IMG/VR virus record: IMGVR_UViG_3300042429_000192
Span: 1 to 31,504 of that record
Length of the DNA: 31,504 nucleotides
Reading direction: 5' to 3' (one strand)
Source: a virus
The position numbers and the translations under genes were made by a program. Shown here one piece after another: positions 21,992 through 27,785 of this stretch. Each line of letters begins with the position of its first letter. Positions within the stretch are counted from its first letter, which is position 1. The notes beneath the pieces were generated by a model. That model worked only from the letters and a program-made list of their open reading frames with translations. It had not been told where the DNA came from and searched no databases.

Positions 21992-22008
21992 TTACAAATG
22001 TAATTAAT

Positions 22009-22758
22009 TTAAATAAATTCACCATTATCACCAATCTTTACATCCATCTCAGCCATCATTGCAATCAATGTTAGGTAGCATTGCTTTTTACATTCAGCAA
22101 TAAGTTCGATTTCGTTGGTGTGCCGTGGTTTTAATTTTGTGTAGATCTCACGTTTTTTCTCAATTGGACAGGTCCAAATGTTGTATTTGATCAGATCATC
22201 GTACAGGAATGATAAACCATATTCAGCCCATTGCATTTTTCCTTTTGTTTCAGCTGCTTTTTTAAATGATTCTGCATGATCATTGGCATTTTTAATGGCC
22301 ATTAATCTCAGCTGATCATCAGATGGTATTGGCTTTGGCTCCTCAATCTGCTTTGGTATGTTTTTGGTTTCCTGCCTTGCATATTCAATGTATGCATTCA
22401 TGATTCTGCCAAAGTATTCACAGCTAAAATTCTCATAACATTTAACATCCACCGTAAACTTTCCTGCAACTGCCATTTCAAATGCCAATTTAATCTCGGC
22501 TAACGTCTGATTTGCGTAGCTGGATCGAATGAAACTGATCAACACGTACTTTTCCTCATCCGTTGGTAAATTGTTTCCCCTTAGGCCAACTATGATCATG
22601 ACATACCTAAGTATTTTTTTTAGGTCCTCATCATCCAGCTGTCGGATCACAGGCTGATTCTGTGCTTGAACAATTACAGCTGCTTGTCCCTTACCAATTT
22701 CGTAAGGCTTCCATACGGTCAATGCTTGTGCCTCTTGGTTTGTCTGTTGGTTTGTCAT
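22009..22758 (-). CDS. Replication-associated protein, possible helicase loader
   Basis: A 249-residue protein encoded directly after the replication initiator, overlapping it by 68 bases. After a polar start (MTNQQTNQEAQALTVW) it contains a helical region with DEEKYVLISFIRSSYANQTL, EIKLAFEMAVAGKF and YENFSCEYFGRIMNAYIEY. This pattern resembles the alpha-helical fold of phage helicase loaders/inhibitors of the G39P kind. No Walker motif is present, so it is not a DnaC-type ATPase. The C-terminal half is charged and helical. The loader role is inference from neighbourhood and fold-like pattern; it may instead be another initiator accessory. Confidence 0.62.
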   Translation of the reverse strand: MTNQQTNQEAQALTVWKPYEIGKGQAAVIVQAQNQPVIRQLDDEDLKKILRYVMIIVGLRGNNLPTDEEKYVLISFIRSSYANQTLAEIKLAFEMAVAGKFTVDVKCYENFSCEYFGRIMNAYIEYARQETKNIPKQIEEPKPIPSDDQLRLMAIKNANDHAESFKKAAETKGKMQWAEYGLSFLYDDLIKYNIWTCPIEKKREIYTKLKPRHTNEIELIAECKKQCYLTLIAMMAEMDVKIGDNGEFI

Positions 22759-23332
22759 ATTTGGTTTTGTTATTCATCCACGTTTTAATGCGTCTGCTAA
22801 TGTCAAAATATTTTTCGTTTTCCCATCGCTGTTTCCCTTTTTTATCAGGTTCGGTCCAATAGCTTTTAAAGTTTTCAATTTCATCACCTAATTGATCAAG
22901 GTGTGGTGTGATTAAATCAGAAAAATCCACCTTTACTTCTATTGTTTTATTAATATCTTTCTTTGTTAAATATTGCTTTGTATTGTTTGATGGTTTTCCT
23001 GTATCAGGGATTTCCTGTAACGGGTTTCCTAACGTTAGGTTTTCCGCGACAGGGATTTCGCATAGTAGGTAATTTATCATCCAATGTCCGTACTCATTTT
23101 GATACCTTTCGCGCCTTAAAAATCCATTTGATTCCAATTCCTTTAATGCCGAATTGATTGTTGGTAAACCTTCTTTTAGCTGGTTTGATATGCGTTCCGC
23201 ACTAAACTCCCACCCATCAGGTTTTGATTGAATGTAGGCAAATAATCCTTTGGCTTTTAGGGATATTTCCGTGCTATTTACCAAATCATTTGGGATTGTG
23301 GCATAGCGATTTTTGATAATCAGTTTTTTCAT
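22691..23332 (-). CDS. Replication initiator, winged-helix (lambda O/RepO-like organisation)
   Basis: A 213-residue protein; start ATG 23332 (MKKLIIKNRYATIPND), preferred over a TTG six codons upstream. Residues 14-75 form a winged helix (STEISLKAKGLFAYIQS, FSAERISNQLKEG, INSALKELESNGFLRRER), typical of phage replisome organisers. Residues about 92-113 are a linker encoded by iteron-like repeats. The C-terminal part has FKSYWTEPDKKGKQRWENEK and FDISRRIKTWMNNK, a common ending for such proteins. By analogy with lambda O it would bind repeats inside its own gene and recruit the host helicase via a loader. Iteron binding is inferred. Confidence 0.82.
   Translation of the reverse strand: MKKLIIKNRYATIPNDLVNSTEISLKAKGLFAYIQSKPDGWEFSAERISNQLKEGLPTINSALKELESNGFLRRERYQNEYGHWMINYLLCEIPVAENLTLGNPLQEIPDTGKPSNNTKQYLTKKDINKTIEVKVDFSDLITPHLDQLGDEIENFKSYWTEPDKKGKQRWENEKYFDISRRIKTWMNNKTKYDKPTDKPRGTSIDRMEALRNW
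22995..23060. repeat. Iteron-like repeats, candidate replication origin
   Basis: Five short repeats with the core GGAAA(A/T)CC(C) on the minus strand occur with tttcc/tttcg starting at plus positions 22995, 23011, 23025, 23041 and 23056, that is at 14-16 base spacing. CAGGGATTTC occurs exactly at 23005-23014 and 23050-23059. A 12-bp palindrome, CCTAACGTTAGG, lies at 23028-23039. Directly beside them 22921-22980 is very AT-rich (about 22% G+C by hand count), as expected of an unwinding element. The array sits in the middle of the initiator gene, as in lambda. Confidence 0.62.
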
Positions 23333-23394
23333 AATGTAAAAAGCCACCAAAAAAATCCACCGCTCCTTACTTCGGTTTCATTTAATGATGGCAT
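23329..23394 (-). CDS. Possible 21-residue leader peptide before the initiator gene
   Basis: ATG at 23394 opens a 21-codon frame (MPSLNETEVRSGGFFWWLFT, then L) that ends in an ATGA overlap with the initiator start. The aromatic run FFWWLF is unusual. Because neighbouring early genes use the same ATGA coupling, this may be a translated leader controlling initiator synthesis or a tiny membrane peptide. It could also be chance. Confidence 0.35.
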   Translation of the reverse strand: MPSLNETEVRSGGFFWWLFTL

Positions 23395-23426
23395 TTTAAG
23401 ATCGTGCGTTGCTATAATGTAAGGAG
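23363..23426 (-). promoter_or_regulatory. Inverted repeat in the initiator leader
   Basis: CTCCTTAC (minus strand 23426-23419) and GTAAGGAG (23370-23363) are exact reverse complements separated by 48 bases. They lie in the only sizeable gap within the replication genes (23333-23447). The downstream arm contains AGGAG, which would be hidden when paired. The 21-codon frame starts in the loop. An RNA switch or protein-binding site is possible. Confidence 0.4.
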
Positions 23427-23447
23427 GCAACCGTGTTGTAAAAATAA

Positions 23448-23717
23448 CTAATTTTTTGGATTACGCAATGGCTTAAAATTAAACAGCCCAGCATATTGTG
23501 GAAATTCATTGGCAAACTTACGGGCATAATAGGCCGTATAATTATTACCAATTTTGTACGGCTCATTGGTTTTGACCTTGTGATGCCAGCGAATTTCCTC
23601 GCAGATCCTTTTGGATCCTATTTTTTTGTGACCGCTTTTAACTAGATCAACGGCAATCATTTTGTAAAGTTCGTACAGGTGTGGATTATCCTGATCGTAC
23701 TGCTGGAATGTTTTCAT
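23448..23717 (-). CDS. Conserved-type phage protein of unknown function, 89 residues
   Basis: Starts MKTFQQYDQDNPHLYELYKM. It contains KKIGSKRICEEIRWHHKVKT and YKIGNNYTAYYARKFANEFP, then QYAGLFNFKPLR. I recall very similar proteins in many phages (pattern: helical domain, IRW, N-Y-A-YYAR-F), always without a proven function. The ordered Arg/Lys pattern and compact helices suggest nucleic acid binding. It overlaps the upstream membrane gene by four bases (ATGA). It is followed by the 98-base initiator leader. Confidence 0.78.
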   Translation of the reverse strand: MKTFQQYDQDNPHLYELYKMIAVDLVKSGHKKIGSKRICEEIRWHHKVKTNEPYKIGNNYTAYYARKFANEFPQYAGLFNFKPLRNPKN

Positions 23718-23869
23718 AAGTTTAGAAATTTAATGAACCAAGCAAGTGATTTTAAAATTGGCTCAATGATTAAAATATAAATGATTGATAAAATGGTCCA
23801 AATGACCATAAAAACCCATACAAAAAATTGTACAATTATGTACTTTAAAATGTCTTTTAGCTTTTTCAT
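23714..23869 (-). CDS. Small membrane protein, 51 residues
   Basis: ATG at 23869 overlaps the preceding stop (ATGA) and the stop at 23714 overlaps the next ATG. The protein starts MKKLKDILKYIIVQFFVWVF and continues hydrophobic to near its end (IIYILIIEPILKSLAWFIK). One long or two short membrane helices are predicted. The double ATGA coupling is strong support that it is translated. Function unknown. Confidence 0.68.
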   Translation of the reverse strand: MKKLKDILKYIIVQFFVWVFMVIWTILSIIYILIIEPILKSLAWFIKFLNL

Positions 23870-24063
23870 ATTCCAATGTTATCGTTTAATTCCTTTGCTG
23901 TAACCGTGTAACGTTCCGATAAATACTCAATCAAATCAAAATCTGATTGATGATCCCAATCCAATGGCATTCGGCCATCAACGATGGCGCATTTGAGCAT
24001 TACCACAATCGAGGCGATACGCATCCGATTTTGGCTTTCTTCTTTTATTCTGTTCTGATCCAT
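23866..24063 (-). CDS. Small unknown protein, 65 residues
   Basis: Starts MDQNRIKEESQNRMRIASIV and contains an acidic middle (DWDHQSDFDLIEYLSERY) and a C-terminal VTAKELNDNIGI. It looks like a soluble helical protein with normal composition. It ends in an ATGA overlap with the next membrane gene. Its 5' part overlaps by 86 bases the 3' part of another short frame (23978-24148). No family recognised. Confidence 0.65.
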   Translation of the reverse strand: MDQNRIKEESQNRMRIASIVVMLKCAIVDGRMPLDWDHQSDFDLIEYLSERYTVTAKELNDNIGI

Positions 24064-24148
24064 GTAACTTTTTATAATTAATTTGCAGATTCATTTCAAT
24101 GGCTTGCATAACTTCGTTATACGTAAAGCCTAATTCGTTTTTTGTCAT
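23978..24148 (-). CDS. Possible 56-residue protein overlapping the next gene
   Basis: ATG at 24148 overlaps the stop of the 89-residue upstream gene in an ATGA. The first 30 residues (MTKNELGFTYNEVMQAIEMN...) look like real protein; the remainder, which overlaps the next gene in another frame, is basic and low in hydrophobic residues. Without it there would be an 81-base gap in an otherwise gapless cluster. It may be real with a dispensable tail. Confidence 0.45.
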   Translation of the reverse strand: MTKNELGFTYNEVMQAIEMNLQINYKKLHGSEQNKRRKPKSDAYRLDCGNAQMRHR

Positions 24149-24414
24149 TTTTTAACGTATTTAATAACATTCATTATTGGAATCCCAATCAATCCACGTG
24201 ATGGATCAGGATGTTTAAAAAACAGGGTGCGATTGTCATCAGTCACCTGTACTAATATGGATTTTAAATATCCCTCGTATCGGCCTAGCTTGTATGCTAA
24301 TTCATACGTGGCCCCGATTTCCACATCACGGTGTTTCATTGCCGAATCCTTAACGGAATAAATGGCCCTTAATTCACCATTTCTTGTTGTGTATTGACCT
24401 ACTATTTTGCGCAT
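24145..24414 (-). CDS. Unknown small protein, 89 residues
   Basis: Starts at ATG 24414 (MRKIVGQYTTRNGELRAIYS). A frame extended to a TTG at 24450 would run through a strong hairpin and is rejected. The protein seems beta-rich, with VEIGATYELAYKLGRYEGYL, QVTDDNRTLFFKHPDPSRGL and the end VIKYVKK. No family recognised. It lies directly after a terminator-like hairpin (24415-24448) following the SSB-like gene and overlaps the next frame by four bases. Confidence 0.7.
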   Translation of the reverse strand: MRKIVGQYTTRNGELRAIYSVKDSAMKHRDVEIGATYELAYKLGRYEGYLKSILVQVTDDNRTLFFKHPDPSRGLIGIPIMNVIKYVKK

Positions 24415-24448
24415 GGTTAAAAAGTTAAGGCCGACATCTCTGCCGGCC
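24415..24448 (-). terminator. Strong hairpin with GAGA tetraloop after the SSB-like gene
   Basis: Minus strand GGCCGGCA-GAGA-TGTCGGCC forms an 8-bp stem (one G-U pair) closed by a GNRA-type tetraloop, at 24448-24429, followed by TTAACTTTTTAACC. This G+C-rich stem is unlike its surroundings. It starts 6 bases after the SSB stop and ends close to the next start, so it may act as terminator, attenuator or mRNA-processing stem inside the replication operon. Confidence 0.68.
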
Positions 24449-24453
24449 AAAGT

Positions 24454-24762
24454 TTAAAATGGTAAATCATCTGTTAATGGCATTGGTGCCTGTGGTTTGT
24501 TTGCCATCTGTGGCACGTTTACCTGTGGTGCTGGCTGATTCTTTGTCGGCAGTCTGAAATTGCCTAAGATTGTCATTTTCACCTTTGCATCACGTTCCTC
24601 TTTGGTAGGTGACTGCGTTACGAATCCGTAATTTCCATACTGATCCATTTCATCATTTAAAAATCCTGAAATGTTAATCCATTGATTGCCATTTTTATCT
24701 GTAACGTAACGTGACTGATCTAATTTGTTGGCATTGATTGATAATGTTATAAGCTGTCCCAT
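24454..24762 (-). CDS. SSB-like protein with acidic C-terminal tip
   Basis: A 102-residue protein. The N-terminal two thirds (LITLSINANKLDQSRYVTDK, NGNQWINISGFLN, then VKMTILGNFR) look like an OB-fold strand pattern. A proline/glutamine-rich linker follows (PAPQVNVPQMANKPQAPMP), ending in TDDLPF. An acidic tip ending in hydrophobic residues after a flexible linker is the hallmark of bacterial SSBs, used to bind partner proteins. Shorter than host SSB. Its place directly after the ERF annealing protein genes fits single-strand DNA protection in recombination and replication. Fold is inferred by pattern. Confidence 0.78.
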   Translation of the reverse strand: MGQLITLSINANKLDQSRYVTDKNGNQWINISGFLNDEMDQYGNYGFVTQSPTKEERDAKVKMTILGNFRLPTKNQPAPQVNVPQMANKPQAPMPLTDDLPF

Positions 24763-24764
24763 AA

Positions 24765-25232
24765 TTATTTGATTATTTTTTTAATTGTTGTTGTACTTGA
24801 TTTAGATGGCGGATAAAAATCTGCCAATTCACCTGTTTCCTCATCCAAAATTGTGGCCTTGGTTTTTAATGCTTTGCAGAATGCCTCCACCTCTTTTTGC
24901 TTTTCTTTAAGGTGATCAATTTGATCCTGCAATTTTATCCAGCTTTCTGTGTCTGAGTAATCGTATTTTACACCTGCCTCCATTTCGCTGAACTCAATTC
25001 CAAATGCAGTCAATTTGCTGTCCTTATTTTGGCGCAGATCAACAAACAATGGTTCTTTGATATGTTTGTCCATCTCAGCTGCTAATAATTGAAATTTGGC
25101 CAATTGTGCAGCCAATTTAACAATATTAATTGAATCTGCATTTGCCACAAATGATTCGGCCATGTTGGCAATCTCTTTTTTGCTCATGTCGATGATCTGA
25201 CCATCAACAGAAATTAGCTGGTTATTATCCAT
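24765..25232 (-). CDS. Coiled-coil companion of ERF protein
   Basis: A 155-residue helical protein starting MDNNQLISVDGQIIDMSKKE. The central part is a coiled coil (WIKLQDQIDHLKEKQKEVEA) with a short strand-like TKATILDEETGELADFYPPS and a basic tail TTTIKKIIK. Proteins of this size beside phage recombinases are often Gam-like or Gp157-like accessory proteins, but the sequence does not settle which. It overlaps the ERF gene by 8 bases and precedes the SSB-like gene by 2. A role in recombination or host nuclease control is inferred from context. Confidence 0.65.
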   Translation of the reverse strand: MDNNQLISVDGQIIDMSKKEIANMAESFVANADSINIVKLAAQLAKFQLLAAEMDKHIKEPLFVDLRQNKDSKLTAFGIEFSEMEAGVKYDYSDTESWIKLQDQIDHLKEKQKEVEAFCKALKTKATILDEETGELADFYPPSKSSTTTIKKIIK

Positions 25233-25779
25233 TTGTTAATTCTGATTTACGTTTGGTGAACATCGATTGTAATTCTGTGAATTTTTTGATGGTTTCCATA
25301 TTTTCGGAATGCAGATTGCGCAAATATTCAATTGACTCGCAATCATTGATCAGCATTTGCCACTCATTCAACGTGTCTTTGTCTAGCACGTTGGTGTTTT
25401 TATTGGTCGCATCTGAATCCTTTGTATCATCCAGCGCAAATAATCCATTGAGCGCATATTTGCGAGCATAGCTTGATGATGTCCCCGAAACCTGCGCTGA
25501 ATCCATTCCCTTTTTACTTTCATCCTCACGGGCAACCGCGGAGGCAGAATATGATTGATCACCATTGGATAATGTGACCGTGGCACGAATGTAGTTACGA
25601 TCGCCAACGATGATTGGCTCATCAGTTAAAATGATGTGAAATCCCATTGGATTGATTACAGGCTTGACCGATTCCAATATATCCTCAGCGGACCTGTACT
25701 TGTATTTGCCAAAGGAATTGAATTGACCTTTGGGTGCTTTGACCATTGATTGGATCTCGGCTAGTGTGTGATTTTTCAT
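25225..25779 (-). CDS. ERF-family single-strand annealing protein
   Basis: A 184-residue recombinase. ERF hallmarks are present: FGKYKYRSAEDILESVKPVI (the Y-Y-A/S-ED pattern), GFHIILTDEP, YIRATVTLSNGDQSYSASAV and the strong GTSSSYARKYALNGLFALDD motif. It would anneal homologous single strands during replication and genome repair. The C-terminal 55 residues (from NKNTNVLDKDTLNEWQML) are a separate helical part that may bind the SSB-like or coiled-coil partners encoded next. The ATG directly follows the AACCTAACAATA leader motif. Confidence 0.92.
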   Translation of the reverse strand: MKNHTLAEIQSMVKAPKGQFNSFGKYKYRSAEDILESVKPVINPMGFHIILTDEPIIVGDRNYIRATVTLSNGDQSYSASAVAREDESKKGMDSAQVSGTSSSYARKYALNGLFALDDTKDSDATNKNTNVLDKDTLNEWQMLINDCESIEYLRNLHSENMETIKKFTELQSMFTKRKSELTNG

Positions 25780-25798
25780 TATTGTTAGGTTAAATGAT
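25779..25798 (-). promoter_or_regulatory. Shared 20-base leader motif, copy 1
   Basis: Minus strand ATCATTTAACCTAACAATAA ends on the A of the ERF start codon. The identical 20 bases occur on the plus strand at 27786-27805, and a copy lacking one T precedes the gene at 21971. It may be an operator for an early-gene regulator or a translation initiation element. Confidence 0.55.
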
Positions 25799-25986
25799 TA
25801 TTGATTTAATGTCTGCTTGGTAACGTTGGCAAACTCCTCAAATACGGCAGGCTCGTTTAATTTGTGGCGCAATATGCGCTGAACATTTCCCGATGTCCAT
25901 TCCCGTGCGGAAAATGGCAGAATCCCTTTCTTATTTAAATTGTCGGCCACCTGTTGATACATATTCATTTTTTTTAATCGTTCCAT
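25798..25986 (-). CDS. Small putative nucleic-acid-binding protein, 62 residues
   Basis: Starts MERLKKMNMYQQVADNLNKK; the start might instead be the later ATG in MNMYQQ. The segment GILPFSAREWTSGNVQRILR followed by HKLNEPAVFEEF looks like a short helix-turn-helix, similar in style to small Bacteroidota phage proteins and to the DNA-reading part of some recombinases. The 5' end overlaps the upstream gene by 56 bases. Function unknown; a DNA-binding regulator is one possibility. Confidence 0.66.
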   Translation of the reverse strand: MERLKKMNMYQQVADNLNKKGILPFSAREWTSGNVQRILRHKLNEPAVFEEFANVTKQTLNQ

Positions 25987-26164
25987 TATTTTTTGATTTT
26001 AATTCCTGTAAATAATCGGCATAATCTACCATGCCCATACAACGGCCCTTGTAAAGCCTGTATTCTTTGTCCAAATATGATTTCACCTCATTGGTGGTTT
26101 CGAATGAATTGATCGCGTAATACACACCATCATTATCTTTAAATGTAAATCTTAGTGTAAACAT
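25931..26164 (-). CDS. Unknown small protein, 77 residues
   Basis: Starts MFTLRFTFKDNDGVYYAINS, an alternating beta pattern, then helical TTNEVKSYLDKEYRLYKGRC and a lysine-rich end. No membrane segment. The ATG shares its A with the stop of the upstream 41-residue membrane gene (TAATG). The last 18 codons overlap the next gene. No family recognised. Confidence 0.67.
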   Translation of the reverse strand: MFTLRFTFKDNDGVYYAINSFETTNEVKSYLDKEYRLYKGRCMGMVDYADYLQELKSKNNGTIKKNEYVSTGGRQFK

Positions 26165-26289
26165 TATTGTATGATGGCTAAAATGTGAAAATAAAACACG
26201 TAAAATGCAGCTGCAACTAGCAACGATGCTGGGATCACATAGGGATCTGATTTGTGGTTTTCGATGATGTACTCGATTGCTTTTTTCAT
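26164..26289 (-). CDS. Small membrane protein, 41 residues
   Basis: ATG at 26289 preceded by AACCAAACAATA, a relative of the shared leader motif. The protein starts MKKAIEYIIENHKSDPYVIP and continues with a single membrane helix (SLLVAAAFYVFYFHILAII). The stop overlaps the next ATG by one base. A soluble amphipathic N-terminus plus one helix is predicted. Function unknown. Confidence 0.62.
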   Translation of the reverse strand: MKKAIEYIIENHKSDPYVIPASLLVAAAFYVFYFHILAIIQ

Positions 26290-26308
26290 TATTGTTTGGT
26301 TTTAAATG

Positions 26309-26524
26309 TTAAAATTGACATTTACTTAAAATTATTAATCTGTAATTATTCCAAAACTTTCTTAATTCAGTAATTGACACCCATTCAGATGAAATCCAAT
26401 TATTTGGCTCATAATCTGTTTTGGTAGCAATTATTTCATTTGTCCAGCCTCTTTTAATGTGAAATTGATTAACGGTCAAAAAATATCCGTGTTTGCCTCT
26501 GGTAATTTTAATTGAACTTTTCAT
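26309..26524 (-). CDS. First early gene, unknown 71-residue protein
   Basis: Start chosen at ATG 26524 (MKSSIKITRGKHGYFLTVNQ). An apparent upstream extension to 26578 would read through the promoter and is rejected. The protein is compact and basic, with FHIKRGWTNEIIATKTDYEP, WVSITELRKFWNNYRL and a C-terminal KCQF. No known domain. As the first gene behind the best consensus promoter in the genome it is likely the earliest expressed phage protein, which makes a host-takeover or anti-defence role possible; that is inference. Confidence 0.72.
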   Translation of the reverse strand: MKSSIKITRGKHGYFLTVNQFHIKRGWTNEIIATKTDYEPNNWISSEWVSITELRKFWNNYRLIILSKCQF

Positions 26525-26556
26525 GTTGTTGTCGTTTTTTATTGTTAGTAATGCAC

Positions 26557-26587
26557 CAAAATTAACATAATAAACCATAACACCAAA
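26557..26587 (-). promoter_or_regulatory. Consensus Bacteroidota promoter of the early operon
   Basis: Minus strand shows TTTG (26587-26584), a 19-base spacer and TAATTTTG (26564-26557), matching the Bacteroides TTTG-N19-21-TAnnTTTG consensus. Transcription should begin near 26550, giving a leader of about 25 bases before the ATG at 26524. A terminator for the upstream gene lies just before it. Confidence 0.72.
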
Positions 26588-26618
26588 ATAAATTTAAATA
26601 AATTTTATTTAGGGCATG

Positions 26619-26643
26619 AAAAAAGGCAGATAATATATCTGCC
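26619..26643 (-). terminator. Intrinsic terminator after the metallophosphoesterase
   Basis: A perfect 7-bp stem, GGCAGAT and ATCTGCC, with a 5-base loop is followed on the minus strand by TTTTTT. The plus strand also has a T-rich stretch beyond the stem, so it could stop transcription in both directions. It isolates the metallophosphoesterase gene from the early operon. Confidence 0.85.
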
Positions 26644-26683
26644 GATTTCTTTTTTATCACAAACCAAACTAATGAAAACAAAT

Positions 26684-27688
26684 TTAAACGATTTTTCCGT
26701 CTTTTATTTGATAATTTGTCACCTTACTTTTGCCATTTTCTATTTCAACCATGGCAAACCCGTGATTGTGTTGGCTGAATGGCATATACTTTGGCGATAA
26801 TGCTGTCAAACATCCTGTTGAATAGGTATTAATAAACTCCTTAAAACCTGTTTTTCTTTGCGTTGTTGATGTTCTGTGAACATGGCCAATTAATGTGTTA
26901 CACAGGACCTTATTAAATAGGTTTTGGCTTGGATTTGCACCGCCTCCACCGTACAATTCATGACCGTGTAGGACCAACAGATCACCCATTTCCATACCTT
27001 GCCATGTGTCAACCATAATAAACCCTAATTTGTCCAAATGAAAAAACACTTCAAATTGTAGATCATGTATCTGTGCAAATTCCTCAGCTTGAACAGCCAG
27101 CGATCTCGCATACCTATCCTCATGGTTTCCCATTTTGTAGTAAATCGGAATGCTTGGAAATATATCACGCAGCTTGCGCACAAAATCACGGCACAATTCC
27201 ACCTCACGTGGAAAATCCCTCAGATCTTTGTCTTTTTCATGGCGCGAAATTGAATAAAAATCGAATATGTCGCCATTTAGATACAGGCAATCGATTCGCT
27301 GATCACGTAAATGCTTAATTGCGCAGATCAATGCCTCCATGGAATGAAACGGAAAATGAATGTCCGACATGATCCCAACCTTTTTTATTTTCTCAGGCAA
27401 TTTGTGCGATAAATAATCCTTGCCAATTGATGGCTGTATTCCAAAATCAGTTATTTCCGAAATATTAAATTCCTTTATTTCTATTTTTTGAGGTGCATCA
27501 TTTTTGATTAGAAATTCCGTTCGCGCTTTCATCGTAATTCCGTTTTTAATCATTACATCGCGCAATCCTTTGGGCAATGTGTAGCCATAAATTAAATGAA
27601 ATTCAGCATAAAAAGCCTTTAATGGCAGCTGTGATGAATAATAATGATTGCGAATTGATTCAATTTTTTGTTCGTATTCAGCAGTCAT
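26684..27688 (-). CDS. Calcineurin-like metallophosphoesterase
   Basis: A 334-residue protein. The metallophosphatase core shows all metal-site motifs: GIMSDIHFPFH (D-x-H), YLNGDIFDFYS (GD-D), YKMGNHEDRYA (GNHE), VLHGHEL and LIGHVHRTS (GH-H). About 100 residues precede the core; the first 60 (IRNHYYSSQLPLKAFYAEFH, then LPKGLRDVMIKNG) look like a small helix-turn-helix domain. Phage enzymes of this class may act on DNA ends, nucleotides or cyclic nucleotide signals; the substrate cannot be read here. It is transcribed alone, between a promoter (27707-27734) and a terminator (26619-26643). Confidence 0.9.
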   Translation of the reverse strand: MTAEYEQKIESIRNHYYSSQLPLKAFYAEFHLIYGYTLPKGLRDVMIKNGITMKARTEFLIKNDAPQKIEIKEFNISEITDFGIQPSIGKDYLSHKLPEKIKKVGIMSDIHFPFHSMEALICAIKHLRDQRIDCLYLNGDIFDFYSISRHEKDKDLRDFPREVELCRDFVRKLRDIFPSIPIYYKMGNHEDRYARSLAVQAEEFAQIHDLQFEVFFHLDKLGFIMVDTWQGMEMGDLLVLHGHELYGGGGANPSQNLFNKVLCNTLIGHVHRTSTTQRKTGFKEFINTYSTGCLTALSPKYMPFSQHNHGFAMVEIENGKSKVTNYQIKDGKIV

Positions 27689-27706
27689 GTGCGTGATTTA
27701 GTTTAC

Positions 27707-27734
27707 CAAAGTTAGCCATTAACATAATTGCAAA
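27707..27734 (-). promoter_or_regulatory. Promoter of the metallophosphoesterase gene
   Basis: Minus strand TTTG (27734-27731), a 16-base spacer and TAACTTTG (27714-27707), about 18 bases before the ATG at 27688. The spacer is a little short of the usual 17-21. The 10-base string CTAACTTTGG recurs before two other genes (590-597 and 3104-3111 boxes). Confidence 0.55.
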
Positions 27735-27750
27735 ACCATTACTAAAAACA

Positions 27751-27783
27751 AAAAAGGCCACAAACACTATCTGTGACCTTTTT
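27751..27783 (-). terminator. Strong terminator closing the tail operon
   Basis: Minus strand AAAAAGGTCACA and TGTGGCCTTTTT pair over 12 bp with one G-U, enclosing a 9-base loop, with TTTTTTGTTTTT following. It lies about 75 bases after the distal tail gene stop. A weaker 5-bp hairpin at 27814-27830 precedes it. Confidence 0.87.
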
Positions 27784-27785
27784 GC

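Noticed and set aside
24415-24450. Upstream extension of the 24145-24414 gene to a TTG at 24450
   Set aside because: It would translate through the GNRA hairpin, while the ATG at 24414 gives a normal start.
25383-25622. 79-codon frame inside the ERF gene
   Set aside because: Out-of-frame shadow of a strongly recognised gene; sequence has no protein-like pattern.
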